Part shown: piece by piece, positions 22,346 through 34,559 of the stretch
Numbering within the stretch: the stretch's first letter is position 1
Layout: each line of letters opens with the position of its first letter
Assembly: GCA_949752795.1 (NCBI GenBank)
Contig: OX457070.1
Coordinates: forward strand, 39,271,185-39,335,184
Direction of reading: 5' to 3'
DNA: 64,000 nt
Source: Hyperoodon ampullatus
Taxonomy: Eukaryota; Chordata; Mammalia; Artiodactyla; Ziphiidae
Translations under genes and position numbers: made by a program
The notes under the pieces: model-generated
Seen by the model: the letters and a program-made list of their open reading frames with translations, nothing else
Database searches by the model: none
What the model was told of the DNA's origin: nothing

Positions 22346-25300
22346 GCAGCAGATTCTTCTTCCCTCTGCTTTGGGAGTTATTTCTGTTGAGTTGATTCTG
22401 AGTCACCCGCCTAGTGTCAGTCCTAGTGTTCTCTTCATCAATGTTTGTCTACGAGTGTCTAGCACTAATTCGCCTACATTTTGAACCTTGAGAACCAAAA
22501 TATATTAACAACTGAATTAGGAACAATGCCTGAAACTTTGATTCCTAGTTTGTAATAAGTGAATATTGGTCTCCATAATCTGTAATGTCATTTCTGACAT
22601 TTTTTATATTATGAACATTTTTGGACTTTTCCATTGGTAATAAAACCAGCCAGTGGTCAACATATCCTTAAATATTTAACTTTCATTTCCATAAGGTCTA
22701 AAACATCCATTCAGAACCACCACTGGAAGACTCTTTCTAGGATTGCAGCCTGGCAGATTCTCTCCCCTTAATCTATCCTGATAACCTATTATTGACCAAA
22801 CATAGTGCTAAATACATAAAGCATCTTCCTGTTCTAAGCAAGATTACTACTCTCACTATATACACAGTAATGCAAGTAGCACTGGGTTTGATTGAATGCT
22901 CATGTTACCCACTGCTGAACTAAATAGTATAACTCTTCTGAGATAGAAGGTCTTTAGAAACTAGAATAGTAATCAAAGGCTTCAAGGCAGTTGGGAGGGG
23001 TTAGACTTAAGTGAACCCTGAAGGGTGGATAGGTATTAAAGGGAAGACAATTGTAGAGGATTTTCTGACATGGATAACAATTCTGGCAGATTTAGGAATG
23101 GTGAAAATTGGAAACCCTGAAGGATAGTGGTGTATATTAAAGGGAAGGGGCCAAAGCTAGTATACTTCTTGGTGAAAACACATGGAATAAGGGGTAAGAA
23201 GATGTTCCTTGAGGGTAGATTTTATGTCTACATGACAGCCACTTAATATTTCATTCACAAAGAAAATGTTTTCAGTCTATGGAAGTAAAGGGATTGCTTG
23301 CTATCTTCCAAAACATGAAGAGTTTGTACAGAATCCAACAGTGAATTGTCTAACATCTCCACAGTAGGAAAGCAAGGATGGGGTGAGAAAAGGTGAGGCA
23401 GGAGAGAAGCCCTGAGAGACAGAGCCTTGGTCCATATGGGATCCATGACTTAATGTACTAATTCACCAATATTTTTGCTTCTAGGAGTCCAGAATTTAAG
23501 AAGAAATACTATTGACTAGATGCCTATTAACTAGAGATCCTTGTGAATTTGTAAGGCTCTGATAAACAGCAGGTGTAGGCTCTACTTTTTAAAAGGTGTA
23601 CCTATAGGCTAGAAGTTGAAACATGGTTAAAGCACCAGAATCTTACATCCTACCATTCCTGAGAGGAAGTCAACCATTTCTTTCCTGAACATCTCCCTAT
23701 TTCCCACTCCCTTTCATTTGTACCCCTCTTTAATACTTCCTAAGCATTCATGCTGTATACATGTGGAGCTGCACTGAAAAATTAGGAAGATGCTGACTTC
23801 TTTTATAGGAGTAGTTAACCGCCAGTGTGTTAGGTTTCACCTGCTAATCCCTACAGGTAAGAAAGGTTTGGTGGAGTAGTCCATGTTCTATTTCAAGGGC
23901 TGACAGATAAATAATATTGCTCACAATTTGTTTGGGAAAACAGGGCATCTGCTTGCTGGTTAGATTAATCCCCCCAGGTGTGCCTTCCCTCTGTCTATAG
24001 GATTTAATCCAGATCATGTTTTCTATGTAAACTGGCTATTAAGCAAAGAATTAGTGAGACCTAATAATTCATAACCTCTTCACTAAGAATTATGAAAAGT
24101 TTCCTCTGGCTTTAGAGAGTGTTTGTCAAGATTGGAAAAATCTCTCTTGGAACATTTCTAAATAGTTGCATTGGAAATTGCCCCTGTAACAGATGAGCCC
24201 ATCTCTTTTAATGTACATTAATAAACCACAAAGCAAGGGAGTTGGGTAGAGGGGCATTTTCATCCAGGAAGGAAGCTTGGGAGTACAAGACATGGATTTG
24301 TTGGACATCATGGTAATTGCTTATGCACTGTCCTGCAGTTGACAAGTCTGTTTCTTTTTTAAAAATAAATACAATATTTTAAAAAGTAAAACTCAGAAAA
24401 GGCCAGGATCTGGATTGAATTTGACCTCCTAGAAGCATGATAGGGTATGGTAGCAATCCTATAGTGGCAGGTCTAAGATAAGCAATGTTGCTGAGTAACT
24501 GACCAGAGTATACCAATGTGAATTACTTCAAAGTATCCAAAAACCATCAGTCCTAAACAAGATTGAGGATGCACCTATATTTTGGGATCATTCTAAGCTT
24601 CTCAAGAAGCAAGCCCAAATTACTGAGTAAACCTGAGAATCAAATTTCAGTGAAGCCTACAACTCTAATTTCATTGAGAAGCAACCTCTGCTAAGAAATG
24701 GAACTGTGGTCAAGATGGAAAATATGAGGCTGGCATGCCTCACCTTAGCCTAGGCATCCACAGGATCAACAGTCCTACCTCCTCTTCAGATCAACCATGA
24801 AGCTGCAGAGATCAAAACAAAATAACATTTCTATTCCCTTTACAGGCAAATAAAATCCAAAAGATATGGATCTTTGAATGGATTCTGTAGTCATAAATAG
24901 ACTTCATGGTGAGCTGCCTATATTTCCACTCACTGTTGAATCCTATCTGCTATGAAAAATTTTCACTGTCTCCAAGTCATCATGAAAACATTCTCAGCTA
25001 ATTGAGACATTCCCAAACAATTAAGATAACCAGATGCGTCTGTTATTTGTAATTACCTGAACATGCATTCCTTTCTCTGAGAATAGTTCCATTTTTTGAG
25101 CCTTTTGAACTACTCCAGATAATGAAAATGAAGATTACTGTGCATGCATTTTTCACTCGGCCTAATTTTGACGTAGAATTACCTCTTTCCAAAATTAAGC
25201 AGCAAAACTGGAAACATGTGTGCAAAAAGAACTCTTTTCATTTTGCCTGGTGCCAAAATAATACCTTTTCTCCCCATACAAATTGTATTTCTGACAATTT

Positions 25301-25779
25301 CTAATACTTAAGGTAATGCATGTTTAAATGTAAAAGATGGACTCCAATAGGTAAGGAAAAAATAAACAATTTATAGTTACCACTCATGACCTGCCACATT
25401 TAATCTTTTAGATTCATGATGGGTCTGCAGTACTGTTTACAGTTCTTGGCATGTAGTAGATGTAGTAGGGTTTCCGTATGTGGTAACTACCACCATAACT
25501 ACTATTCTTTCTACTGTTACCAATACTACTATCCCTACTCTTCCTGATAATAATATACAATTTCTTCAAGTGGAGATCTTCACTAGTGATTTGGGGTTTT
25601 GTTAAAATATTTTGTTATTGATTTGTCTAATTATTACAGAGAATTATCAGAATAATTCAGCACTTTCTTCCAACAATAGTCCTAATATATTTTCCCTTTT
25701 CCAATTATGCAAATTCTTGTAAAATTTCTGGATACAATTCAAATTCTACCTCCATCTTCTTTCAACTTTTATAACATTA
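22346..25779. other. Long single-copy-looking stretch, no gene seen
   Basis: About 3.4 kb of AT-rich DNA without a recognised repeat or exon. All open frames are 63 codons or less. A 'cttggcatgtagtagatgta' near 25446 faintly resembles the 3' end of MIR/L2. Confidence 0.45.
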
Positions 25780-25985
25780 GCCTTCACTATTTATTTATAA
25801 ATTACTTTTATATCTCTTTTTAACTTTATTATAGCTGTCTTGAGCAACTATTTAGCTTGCATTGTAGTTTACATTTTTGTATGCCCAATCTGAAGACAAG
25901 GCTTGCCTTATCCTTGTTTTCATTTTTTACCTACTACTCTAGTCCTCACACATGGTAGTTGCTCAATAAATATTTGATTTGCTTT
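25780..25985 (+). mobile_element. L2 LINE 3' end (plus), diverged
   Basis: Ends with 'cacatggtagttgctcaata' then AATATTTG, the L2 3' terminal pattern, preceded by 'aatctgaagacaaggcttgc', which matches the 'gagggcaggg' segment loosely. Confidence 0.6.
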
Positions 25986-26234
25986 TATTTGAAAAGATCT
26001 TATGCCTTTCTGATACATTCATTCCCTCCAGCAAATGCTGTCTTCCAGTGTTAATTTTGTATTCTCAATTGTTGGGACATTATAATCCACCTATAAGATA
26101 AATGAAACTCTTTTCTTTTGCCCTGGACAGTGGAGCTGGTATCACTCTTAAGTCACTCTATGAAGGCAAAGTTTCCTACTTAGAAGATCAACATGAGGGA
26201 AATGTCTCTAGAGGTGGACAATGACATCAGGAGA
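25986..26234. other. Unassigned sequence
   Basis: No exon or repeat was recognised. It leads into the polypurine tract. Confidence 0.4.
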
Positions 26235-26370
26235 CCAGAGGTGGGAGAAAGGAACAGAGCAAAAAAGTGAAGAAGAAGGAGAAGGTTTAGGAGGAGGAAG
26301 AAGAGGAAGAGAGGAGGGGAAACAGCAAGAGGAAGAAGGAGAAGGAAGAAGAGAAGGAGAAGGAGTAGAA
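26235..26370 (+). repeat. Polypurine (GGA/GAA)n tract
   Basis: About 135 bases, almost entirely A and G on the plus strand, made of GAAGAAGGAGAAGG-like units with few interruptions. The complementary polypyrimidine strand gives a spurious leucine/proline/serine-rich open frame. Such mirror-like purine tracts can adopt triplex (H-DNA) structure. Confidence 0.9.
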
Positions 26371-26480
26371 AAGCAATCATTTTCCCTATAAATCACGTTT
26401 GTTAATAGTGAACATTGATATCATGTTAAAAGTGGAAGATGAGTGATATTTATGCAGCAGTTGCTAAATATTTTCCACTT

Positions 26481-26682
26481 TTTTTTTTTTTCAGTACACG
26501 GGGCTCTCACTGTTGTGGCCTCCCCCGTTGCGGAGCACAGGCTCCGGACGCGCAGGCTCAGCAGCCACGGCTCACGGGCCCAGCCGCTCCGTGGCATGTG
26601 GGATCTTCCCGGACCGGGGCACGAACCCGTGTGCCCTACATCGGCAGGCGGACTCTCAACCACTGCGCCACCAGGGAAGCCC
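26481..26682 (-). mobile_element. CHR SINE (compact), minus, perfect 14-bp TSD
   Basis: Full-length copy with a T-run (poly(A) complement) and the GGGCTTCCCTGG 5' end at 26682. The TSD AATATTTTCCACTT is perfect at 26467-26480 and 26683-26696. CpGs are still frequent, so this is a fairly young insertion. Confidence 0.97.
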
Positions 26683-26696
26683 AATATTTTCCACTT

Positions 26697-27311
26697 CTGA
26701 TGAGTACTTCTGAGCTAGTGTATGTAGAATGCTCTTTATTCTTATGCAAGTAATCATTCATACTAATGATTTAAACTTCATCAAATCCCTGGACCTAGAG
26801 TACAATCACCATCAAAGAATAGGAACTACTAGTCAACTTTTCCAAAACCAAACTCATTATTTTTGTTAACTGTCTCTCTTATATTTATTTGGCTAAAACT
26901 GTGAGACATTTATTGTTTTGAGAAAAGAGTACAAATTGCAACCCTGCATATTTTACTTCAAATCTTTGTTCTGCTACTTAGTAATTGTATGACTTTGGAC
27001 AAGTAATTTATTCTTTTGGAATATAATTTTCTATTTTTAAAATGAGAAGAGTAAGAAATTATGTATGTACAATGGGCATTCCATCAATCTTAAATTTAAA
27101 AGCTTTATCCATTAAAAAAATCTTATATAGTACTTGAATAAATTAAACTTTTGGAGGAAAAAATTCTTATATCTTTCATCATTGTATTAAATTATTTTTA
27201 TTATATTTTAATTATGTGCAAACATGCTTATAATTCGTATATTGTAAAAATCTAAACAAAGCTTCATATTATACATTAAATTAATTAAACAAGGAGGCCA
27301 TTAGACTCTAA
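26697..27311. other. Unassigned AT-rich sequence
   Basis: No exon or confident repeat. 'gtatgactttggacaagtaa' near 26987 resembles the plus-strand MIR core, so a decayed MIR around 26930-27060 is possible. Confidence 0.45.
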
Positions 27312-27671
27312 TGCCATGGTGACCTCCATAAGCAAACCAAAATCTCAACCTGTAAATGCCTCCAAGTTACCAAATGAAAACACTAAGGACAACCAATCAC
27401 AAACAGCCAACTAGACTTTAAGCAATAGCCAATCAAATAATTTCCTTTCTTTGCTTCTACAGTTTCTCTATGTAAGTCTTTCCCTTGACTCCTGTTAGTG
27501 GAGGGTTCCTAAGAACTTCCGATTTGGCACTACTCGAGTCCAATCAATAAATGCTCACATCAAGGGATTAATCTCCAAAATATACTAACAGCTCATGCAG
27601 CTCGATATCAAAAAAACAAACCAATCCAAAAATGGGCAGAAGATCTAAATAGACATGTCTCCACAGAAGAC

Positions 27672-28037
27672 ATGCAGATGGCCAAGAGGCACATGAAAAG
27701 ATGCTCAACATCACTAATTATTAAAGAAATGAAAATCAAAACTACAATGAGGTATCACCTCACACCAGTCAGAATGGCCATTATCAAAAAATCTACAAAC
27801 AACAAATGCTGGAGAGGGTGTGGAGAAAAGGGAACCCTCTTGCACTGTTGGTGGGAATGTAAATTGATACAGCCACTATGGAGAACAGTATGGAGGGTCC
27901 TTAAAAAACTAAAAATAGAATTACCAAATGACCCATCAATCCCACTATGGGGCATATACCCAGAGAAAACCATAATTCAAGAAGACACATGCACCCCAAT
28001 GTTCACTGCAGCACTATTTACAATAGCTAGGTCATAG
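27672..28037 (+). pseudogene. L1 ORF2 C-terminal fragment
   Basis: A 121-codon open segment. It holds the cysteine-rich C-terminal region of ORF2p ([42 protein letters not shown]) and then YDP-equivalent [30 protein letters not shown], followed by a stop. The remaining codons to the SINE insertion (WNITQP..) are off-frame. This is the nucleic-acid-binding tail of L1 ORF2p, with EN and RT missing through 5' truncation. Confidence 0.9.
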
Positions 28038-28124
28038 AAGCAACCTAAATGCCCATTGACAGATGAATAAAGAATGTGTGGTACACATATACAATGGAAT
28101 ATTACTCAGCCATAAAAAGGAATG

Positions 28125-28330
28125 GGGCTTCCCTGGTGGCACAGTGGTTGAGAGTCCGCCTGCTGATGCAGGGGACACGGGTTCGTGCCCCGGTTCGGGA
28201 AGATCCCACATGCCGTGGAGCGGCTAGGCCCGTGAGCCATGGCCGCTGGGCCTGCGCGTCCGGAGCCCGTGCTCCGCAACGGGAGAGGCCACAACAGTGA
28301 GAGGCCCGCGTACCACAAAAAAAAAAAAAA
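28125..28330 (+). mobile_element. CHR SINE (compact), plus, nested in L1
   Basis: Full-length, highly CpG-rich copy with a long A-tail. The TSD AAAAAGGAATG lies at 28114-28124 and is repeated at the tail end (up to 28340). It splits the L1 ORF2 C-terminus at its conserved AIKRNE codons, so it is younger than that L1. Confidence 0.97.
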
Positions 28331-28840
28331 AAAAGGAATGAAATTGGGTCATTTGTAGAGACATAGATAGACCTAGAGACTGTCATACAGAGTGAAATAA
28401 CTCAGAAAGAGAAAAACAAATATTGTATATTAACGCATAAATGTGGCAGCTAGAAAAACAGTACAGATGAACCTGTTTGCAAGGCAGAAATAAAGACACA
28501 GACGCAGAGAAGAAACATGGACAGCAAGGGGGGAAAGGGGGAGTGGGATGAATTGGGAGATTGGGATTGACATATATACACTAGTATGTATAAAATAGAA
28601 ACTAATGAGAACCTTCCATATAGCACAGCAAACTCCAGTTAATGCTCTGTGTTGACCTAGATGGGAAGGAAATTCAAAAAAAAGGGGATATATGTATACA
28701 TATAGCTGATTCACTTTGCTGTACAGCAGAAACTAACACAAAGTTGTAAAGCAACTATACCCCAATAAAAATATAATATCTGAGAAAAAATGCTCAAATA
28801 AACTCTTAAAAATTTAATATTCTCAGTTTATCTTTTAACA

Positions 28841-30729
28841 TATACAAATAAAACTATGTAGCTAAAACTATTCAAATAATTTGATGTGGCAGATGATGTT
28901 ATGTTGTTTTGCTGAACTAAATGATCTATGTGGGTTCAACTGTAACATACACACACACACACACACACATACGGCATTTGATTCATTTTCTTTAAACTTG
29001 TATAGTTGTAATGTTGAGCCTGATGGACCATTCCTTAAATCATAGTCATCACTGTAGTCATCTTTCCTCTTTAAAGAATAGCTAATTTAGACCACAATCC
29101 ACTGTTTTAATGGGCCCATCCATTTAGCAGTCCACCCAAAAACTACTAAAAAATAATCTTAAAATATAATTTAATGGAAAATTCCTCATTGTTTATTACC
29201 ACTTACTCCTCATGAACTACTGCAAGTTGTGATGTACAAAGATGGGTCTGGAAGGAACATCTGTGAGAAACATGGATGGCCCCTATTGCTCTGCATGGAT
29301 TTCTGTGAGTTCAGTAATGCTTATATCGCTATATGCCCTGTGATGACTTAATTATTCAACCAGAATTCTCTATTTGACCAACTATCAAACCTTTGGCATT
29401 TTTTACTAGGTGTTCTGATGTCATTTATTCTTCATTTGGTACAAAAATCCCATTTATATATTAAGTCTGCCTCTGTTCCTTTCTTATTAACCTGTGACAA
29501 TTAATGTAGAACATTATTCCACCACACTGTCATTTTCATGATGTCAAAACATTCTACATTTATTAAATTATGAAGCTAAAATCCTAGTCTGTGAAAATAT
29601 CTTGCAATTGTAGCTGATCACTATAAAAGAGAAGTTTTGCCTTTATAATCAGTAAAAGAATCCAACAAGAGTACAATAGCAGACACATGATGAATGCTGT
29701 CTCATTAACATTAGGACATATCACCTAAAGCCAGCCAGAAAATCTCTATCTGTATGTTATCACTGGGGATCAATATAACAGTAAACTCACAGATAAACCA
29801 GAGCACTGAAATCATGTGGCTCTACTTAGTTATAAGGTAGTCTAGTAGATGATTCAGAATATGTTTCATCCTTCCATATTTTAGAAATTATAATCAATGT
29901 GGAAAAATTAAAAGCCGGAAACTTACCATTGTAGACCTCATTGACTTTTCATAATGCTGCCACAGACACTCATGAATAAGAAGACACAGCAAATTAACAT
30001 ATTCAATAACAAGAGATCCTCATTGGAGAATACGTAATAAGTCTGAATGTTGAGACTTTCACATTCTATGATAGCTTTCCCTTTTGTGATCTTTATTTAT
30101 TTTGTTATGACTGAGGCAGGCATTTGGTTACATCTGCTTTAAAAATTGTCTAGACTAAGATTATTGGAGTCATGCTGTATGATCTAGGTAACCAGGGTCT
30201 TGGTTGTACTTTTGTTTGTGTGCCAGTGGTGACCCCAAACCACTTCAGGAGAAACTTGTCCATGACTACAGAGACTTCTGTGAACTGCTTCCACAGGAAG
30301 GAAAGATGGCCTTCAATTCAGCCAAGAGTCCTTGTCAGGCTCTTTAACATTCATAAGAGAATGTCAAACTTTATGTCAGTATGGTTGGCTGCTGGACCTT
30401 ACATTTCTGCACAAACCTTAGGCATAGAACAGCACACTGCATACTTGTCAGGGAACACAGCTGTGAGCTCTCTGCCTCTGGGGACATATCAGAAGTTCAA
30501 GTGAGGAAGACAATATCTATGGAGGCATTCCTGAGGGGCATGCAATCCATCCATTCCTTAAGATCAACTGTCCTCAACCCTCTCCTGCCTCACCACACAT
30601 GAAAGATGGAACTAACCTACATAGCATACTTCCATGGATAAATGCAGATTTTTGATAAAACCAATAAAGAAAACACAACTAACATAGTAAAATAAAGCAT
30701 TGCAATAATAATTAATTCATGATCTCAGT
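28841..30729. other. Unassigned DNA with a (CA)n run and a 110-codon frame
   Basis: (CA)n at 28946-28971. An open frame of 110 codons at 30172-30504 (plus) has no domain, signal peptide or relative I recognise. No exon can be supported. The rest is AT-rich and single-copy in appearance. Confidence 0.45.
28946..28971. repeat. (CA)n microsatellite
   Basis: About twelve CA units. Confidence 0.93.
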
Positions 30730-30830
30730 GACTATAAATTGTGCACCAAATCGTACATGGTATTATATCCATTTTACAAAGGAGGAAACTGAAGCTCAGA
30801 GGGGCTACGTAACAAATATAGGGGCAGATG
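30730..30830 (-). mobile_element. MIR fragment (minus)
   Basis: 'ccattttacaaaggaggaaa' and 'ctgaagctcagaggggctac' match the antisense MIR core. Confidence 0.75.
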
Positions 30831-31389
30831 CCTGCTTTAGTCTGGCATGCTTTCTTATTCTGTCCGCTGTCTCTCATCATTTCAGACCATTTCTTTTGGA
30901 AAAATTGCATAGCCTTACGTAAACAGATTAATCAAAGAAGAAGAGTCCAGTGTTGCTTGAGAATAGGAATTGTACAAGAACGACTGCGTTATCCCTCTTG
31001 CAGAGACAGACATAGATTTGACTGCTTCTTACCTATCTTTTTAGACACTGAAGGGGAAAAATTTGGATACGCTCCAGTTGCAAACTAAGAGTCTATTTAT
31101 GTAAGGGAGGGCTTAAATCTGTTCGTCTGTTTCTTTTCTAAAGTTGATAATAAAGTTACGATGACATCAAGGAACCATGCTAGAAAAAACTGCAAACATA
31201 TACCAAAAAAAATGAGAAGATAGTTGGAAAATTATTGAAAAAAATATAAAAAACTCAGGTGGGTAAAGACACTTGACATATAAACGCATCTTGGATACGT
31301 AAGAGATTCAAGAAAAGCCACTGGAGGGGATTGCTTGTTACTATTAACTGTATCTGGGTTATCACTCCCTTTTTTACTTCCTTCTATAG
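30831..31389. other. Unassigned sequence
   Basis: No exon or repeat recognised. A-rich between 31180 and 31260. Confidence 0.4.
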
Positions 31390-31630
31390 TACTTACAGTA
31401 TACCAGGTATTATTCTATTTTATTTATATACATTAACTCACTTAATGCTCCCAGCAACCTTGTGAGTAGATACTATCATTATATACTTTTTACAGAGATG
31501 GAACCTGAGGCACTGAGAGTTTATGTAACCTGCTCAAGGTCATATAGGAATTAAGGGGTGGAGAGGGGGCTCAAACCCAGACAATGGGCCCCCCAAATAC
31601 ATGTTCATCACTATTATGCTCTGCTGCCTC
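31390..31630 (-). mobile_element. MIR SINE (minus), near full length
   Basis: Antisense MIR from 'acagtataccaggtattatt' through 'tacagagatggaacctgagg' and 'aacctgctcaaggtcatata' to the region of 'catcactattatgctctgct', the complement of the tRNA-like head. Confidence 0.88.
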
Positions 31631-31804
31631 CTTCTTCATCCACTGCCCTTGGACCATCTCCCCTTTCCATTCATTCTGGGGTTGGGCTTGGGTAGGCCAG
31701 TCTCTGTAGTGGTGAGAGCAAAGAAGAGGAATTGCTTCTTCCCACTCTCTGTCTTCCACTGGAAGAGCTTGGGAGGTCATTATAAATCCACAGGTGCCAG
31801 ACCA

Positions 31805-31940
31805 TCCATAGACGAGAATGATAATATCAAAGAAAACACTGAGTGCTTACCCTGGTAATTATGAAGGTAAGTTCGTTACAAAAACCAGTCCATTAATCCT
31901 CTCGACAACCCTTTGAGGTAGGTATTATTTTTACTCCCCT
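31805..31940 (-). mobile_element. Possible MIR/L2 fragment (minus)
   Basis: 'ctgagtgcttaccctggtaa' and 'aaccctttgaggtaggtatt' follow the antisense MIR 3' half. Short and diverged. Confidence 0.5.
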
Positions 31941-32052
31941 TGTATAAATTATTAAATAAACAGCAAAAAAAGCTTGTAAACCAGGCAGTCCTACTCCAGA
32001 GCCCATCATTGTTGCAAGAATATGAAGGAAACCTTTGAAAATGTGCACTAAA

Positions 32053-32260
32053 GGGCTTCCCTGGTGGCGCAGTGGTTGGGAGTCTGCCTGCCGATGCAGG
32101 GGACGCGGGTTCGTGCCCCAGTCCGGGAGGATCCCACATGCCACGGAGCGGCTGGGCCCGTGAGCCATGGCCACTGAGCCTGCGCATCCGGAGCCTGTGC
32201 TCCGCGACGGGAGAGGCCACAACAGTGAGAGGCCCACGTACCGCAAAAAAAAAAAAAATT
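32053..32260 (+). mobile_element. CHR SINE (compact), plus, 9-bp TSD
   Basis: GGGCTTCCCTGGTGGCGCAG head, B-box-like GGTTCGTGCCCC and an A14 tail. The TSD TGCACTAAA is at 32044-32052 and 32261-32269. Confidence 0.96.
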
Positions 32261-32269
32261 TGCACTAAA

Positions 32270-33530
32270 ACTTTAGATATAAATAGATAACCTTAAGACT
32301 AAGGATGTTAATCTGGGTAATTTATACCAGATGATATCAGATATAAGTTCTCCAAATAGTCACAACCTAAGCCCCTGATACTTCAGCCAGTTATATCTGG
32401 CAGGTTCATGTATTACATGAGTCCTTGTTACATTACAGAGTGGTGTTGGTGGAGCAGCAGGGGACCAGAGCATGGCAGACTGCGTCCTCTGGTACATGAC
32501 CTGTATGCAAGGGGACCTGAACACGTATCAACACAGCCAAGCTTTTGCGTCGCTGTGTGCTGGCTTCAGGAACACAGCGTGAGGAGGAAGCCCTGAGCCT
32601 CTATTCCAACCCAGAATGTTTCTATTCAAAGGGAAACTTGAAGCAACAAGTGGCAAATAGCAGAAGGCAGAGGGGATCGCTCAGCCTTCAGGGCTGGCAA
32701 GAGTAAAGAAAGGAAGAACCTCTCCTCAGGTTTACGTGGCAGGAGTCTCTGGCCCTCACAATAGCTTCTAATGTCAGTTGCCCTATTCCTCCTTTCTACT
32801 AGGGCCTTCTCCTGGCCCTCACTGTCTCTATACCCCTGGAGCTCCTTCCTCAGGCCACAGGATTCCACCTGGATGCTGGTGATTTGGAGAGCCTGGGGAG
32901 ATCCTGATTTACTGCAGTGCTTGAGGGCTATGGTTTAGATTTGTGTCCTAAACATCCCAGAACACATTTTTTTTTTTTTTTTTTTACTATAGAAACACTG
33001 GGACACCTAGTACTATAATCCATGCATCTATAACCAGGCTTTTGTGGCTAAGACCTAAACTCTTAACCTAATTTATAAGACTTTTTGCCATGAGAACATG
33101 CATTCATTATTCCAAACAACTTCCTTCAAGAGAACATTTGGAAAGACAACCTGTTAATAATTTGGGGACTCTCAGCCCGGTAAGTCATCATTGTATTCTT
33201 CATGCTGTGTGTTCTGTTTTATTATCACCAGAGCATGGTAATGTTTGGTCTCTCTCACTCTACCAGAGAAAGCTCGGAGCAGTTGGCTCATGATACAGGT
33301 CTTTCACCAGGGTCTCTGCAAAGAAAAACATGAGCTGCACTCCAGTTTCCTAGTTTCCCTATTCCCTTCTTTTGACATTTGCAAAACAATCTGATAAAAC
33401 AAAGTATACAATCAGTATTTGAGGATGAGTATAAAGTTTACCATAATGTTTTATTATATATACAGTATCTGAAACTGGAATTGGCTTCTCTAAACAACAG
33501 CTGTGGTGGAGGAAGCAGCTGTTTTGGAGG
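32270..33530. other. Unassigned DNA; weakly exon-like segment rejected
   Basis: Between 32430 and 32600 a moderately GC-rich segment follows an acceptor-like 'cattacag', but it has no recognisable domain and no matching donor. A T-run lies at 32967-32985. No repeat family was recognised. Confidence 0.4.
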
Positions 33531-33534
33531 AGAA

Positions 33535-33690
33535 ATGGCTCTGGCTTGGGAGTCAGGGGATCCAGGGCTGTCCCAGATCTGACCATTGCTTCAGTAGGCC
33601 AGCTATTGGACTCCCCTGGTGACTGGTTTCATCATCTGTAAAATGGGGATAATTCCGTCCCACAGGATTAAATATTATATATCTATATCT
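33535..33690 (+). mobile_element. MIR SINE (plus)
   Basis: 'ctggtttcatcatctgtaaa' then 'atggggataattccg' is the MIR core in sense orientation, preceded by 'cttgggagtcagggg'. Confidence 0.85.
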
Positions 33691-33854
33691 ATGTACCTAA
33701 TGATGTATCTATCTATAAAACAATATTTTATAAATTACTGAGTGAATCAGAGCTCTTAAGGTTGTTAAGTTAGATACCTGTAACTCTAATGAATTGGGTC
33801 CAAAGAAATTATTATTATTGTTTTTTTTAGACTAGGGAGCTTATCTACCTTTCT

Positions 33855-34275
33855 TTTGAATTTAATTTTTTAATTAAAGTATAGTTGATGTACAATGTTA
33901 TAAAAGTTTCAAGTGTACAAGATAGTAATTCACTTTTTTTTTTTTTTTTTGTGGTATGCGGGACTCACTGTTGCAGCCTCTCCCATTTCAGAGCACAGGC
34001 TCCAGATGCGCAGGCTCAGTGGCCATGGCTCATGGGCCTAGCCGCTCTGCGGCATGTGGGATCTTCCCAGACTGGGGCACGAACCTGTGTCCCCTGCATC
34101 GGCAGGCGGGCTCTCAACCACTGCACCACCAGGGAAGCCCGTAATTCACAATTTTTAAAGGTTGTATTCCATTTATAGTTATTATAAAATAGTGGCTATA
34201 TTCGCTTATGTTGTACAGTATGTACTTTTAGCTTACTTATTTTATATATCTTGCCCTTCCCCTCCTCATCTCCCT
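33855..34275 (-). mobile_element. L1 3'UTR (minus), split by a SINE
   Basis: 'taattaaagtatagttgatg' and 'acaatgttataaaagtttca' before the SINE, and 'atagttattataaaatagtg' and 'ttgtacagtatgtactttta' after it, are antisense L1MA-type 3'UTR. The SINE at 33934-34140 interrupts it. Confidence 0.7.
33934..34140 (-). mobile_element. CHR SINE (compact), minus, 9-bp TSD
   Basis: T-run (33934-33950), CHR body and GGGCTTCCCTGG 5' end at 34140. The TSD GTAATTCAC is at 33925-33933 and 34141-34149. Several CpG positions have decayed to TG or CA, so it is slightly older than the copies at 28125 and 26481. Confidence 0.96.
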
Positions 34276-34559
34276 GGAAATGTAAATGCATTTGACACTT
34301 CTGTCTTATATCTCATACACACATGTGGGCAGTCTCCCTCCTTCTTTTTCTCTCTCTCCCTCTTCACAAAATACAAATAAAGTGAAGACCCGTAAGTGAA
34401 AGTAAAGGTTTGCAAAGCTTTAGGCACAGTTTTGGAGAAAACACAAGTTGTTGATCATGTCATAAAAAGCCACATAGCAATACAATTGCATCATAGGGAT
34501 ACCAAGAGAACATCTGCTCCTTAAAAATCTCACCAGAGTGCAGAGTTCAGTTTGAGGCA
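34276..34559. other. Unassigned sequence
   Basis: No exon or repeat recognised. Confidence 0.4.

Larger units (their letters stand above)
27561..28784 (+). mobile_element. 5'-truncated L1 3' end (plus) inside the LTR
   Basis: Starts within the distal ORF2 ('attaatctccaaaatatact'), runs through the ORF2 C-terminus and 3'UTR ('caactataccccaataaaaa') and ends in an A-rich tail before AAATGCTCA. 5' truncation is usual for L1 insertion. It carries a CHR SINE at 28125-28329. Confidence 0.92.
27312..28840 (+). mobile_element. ERV-type LTR (plus), split by an L1 insertion
   Basis: The left part 27312-27560 starts TGCCATGGTGACC, has CCAAT boxes (AGCCAATC near 27426) and a polyadenylation signal in CAATCAATAAATGCTC. 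The right part 28785-28840 resumes with AAATGCTCAAATAAACTC and ends CTTTTAACA. The AAATGCTCA shared by both sides is the TSD of the L1 inserted between them. Without the insert the LTR would be about 300 bp. I found no matching short TSD outside the LTR, and no internal retroviral genes. Confidence 0.68.

Noticed and set aside
26180..26396. Leucine- or proline/serine-rich ORFs on the minus strand
   Set aside because: They are low-complexity translations of a polypurine/polypyrimidine tract.
32430..32600. Possible coding exon with an acceptor-like site
   Set aside because: No recognised domain, no donor and no neighbouring exons. A frame of this length is expected by chance.
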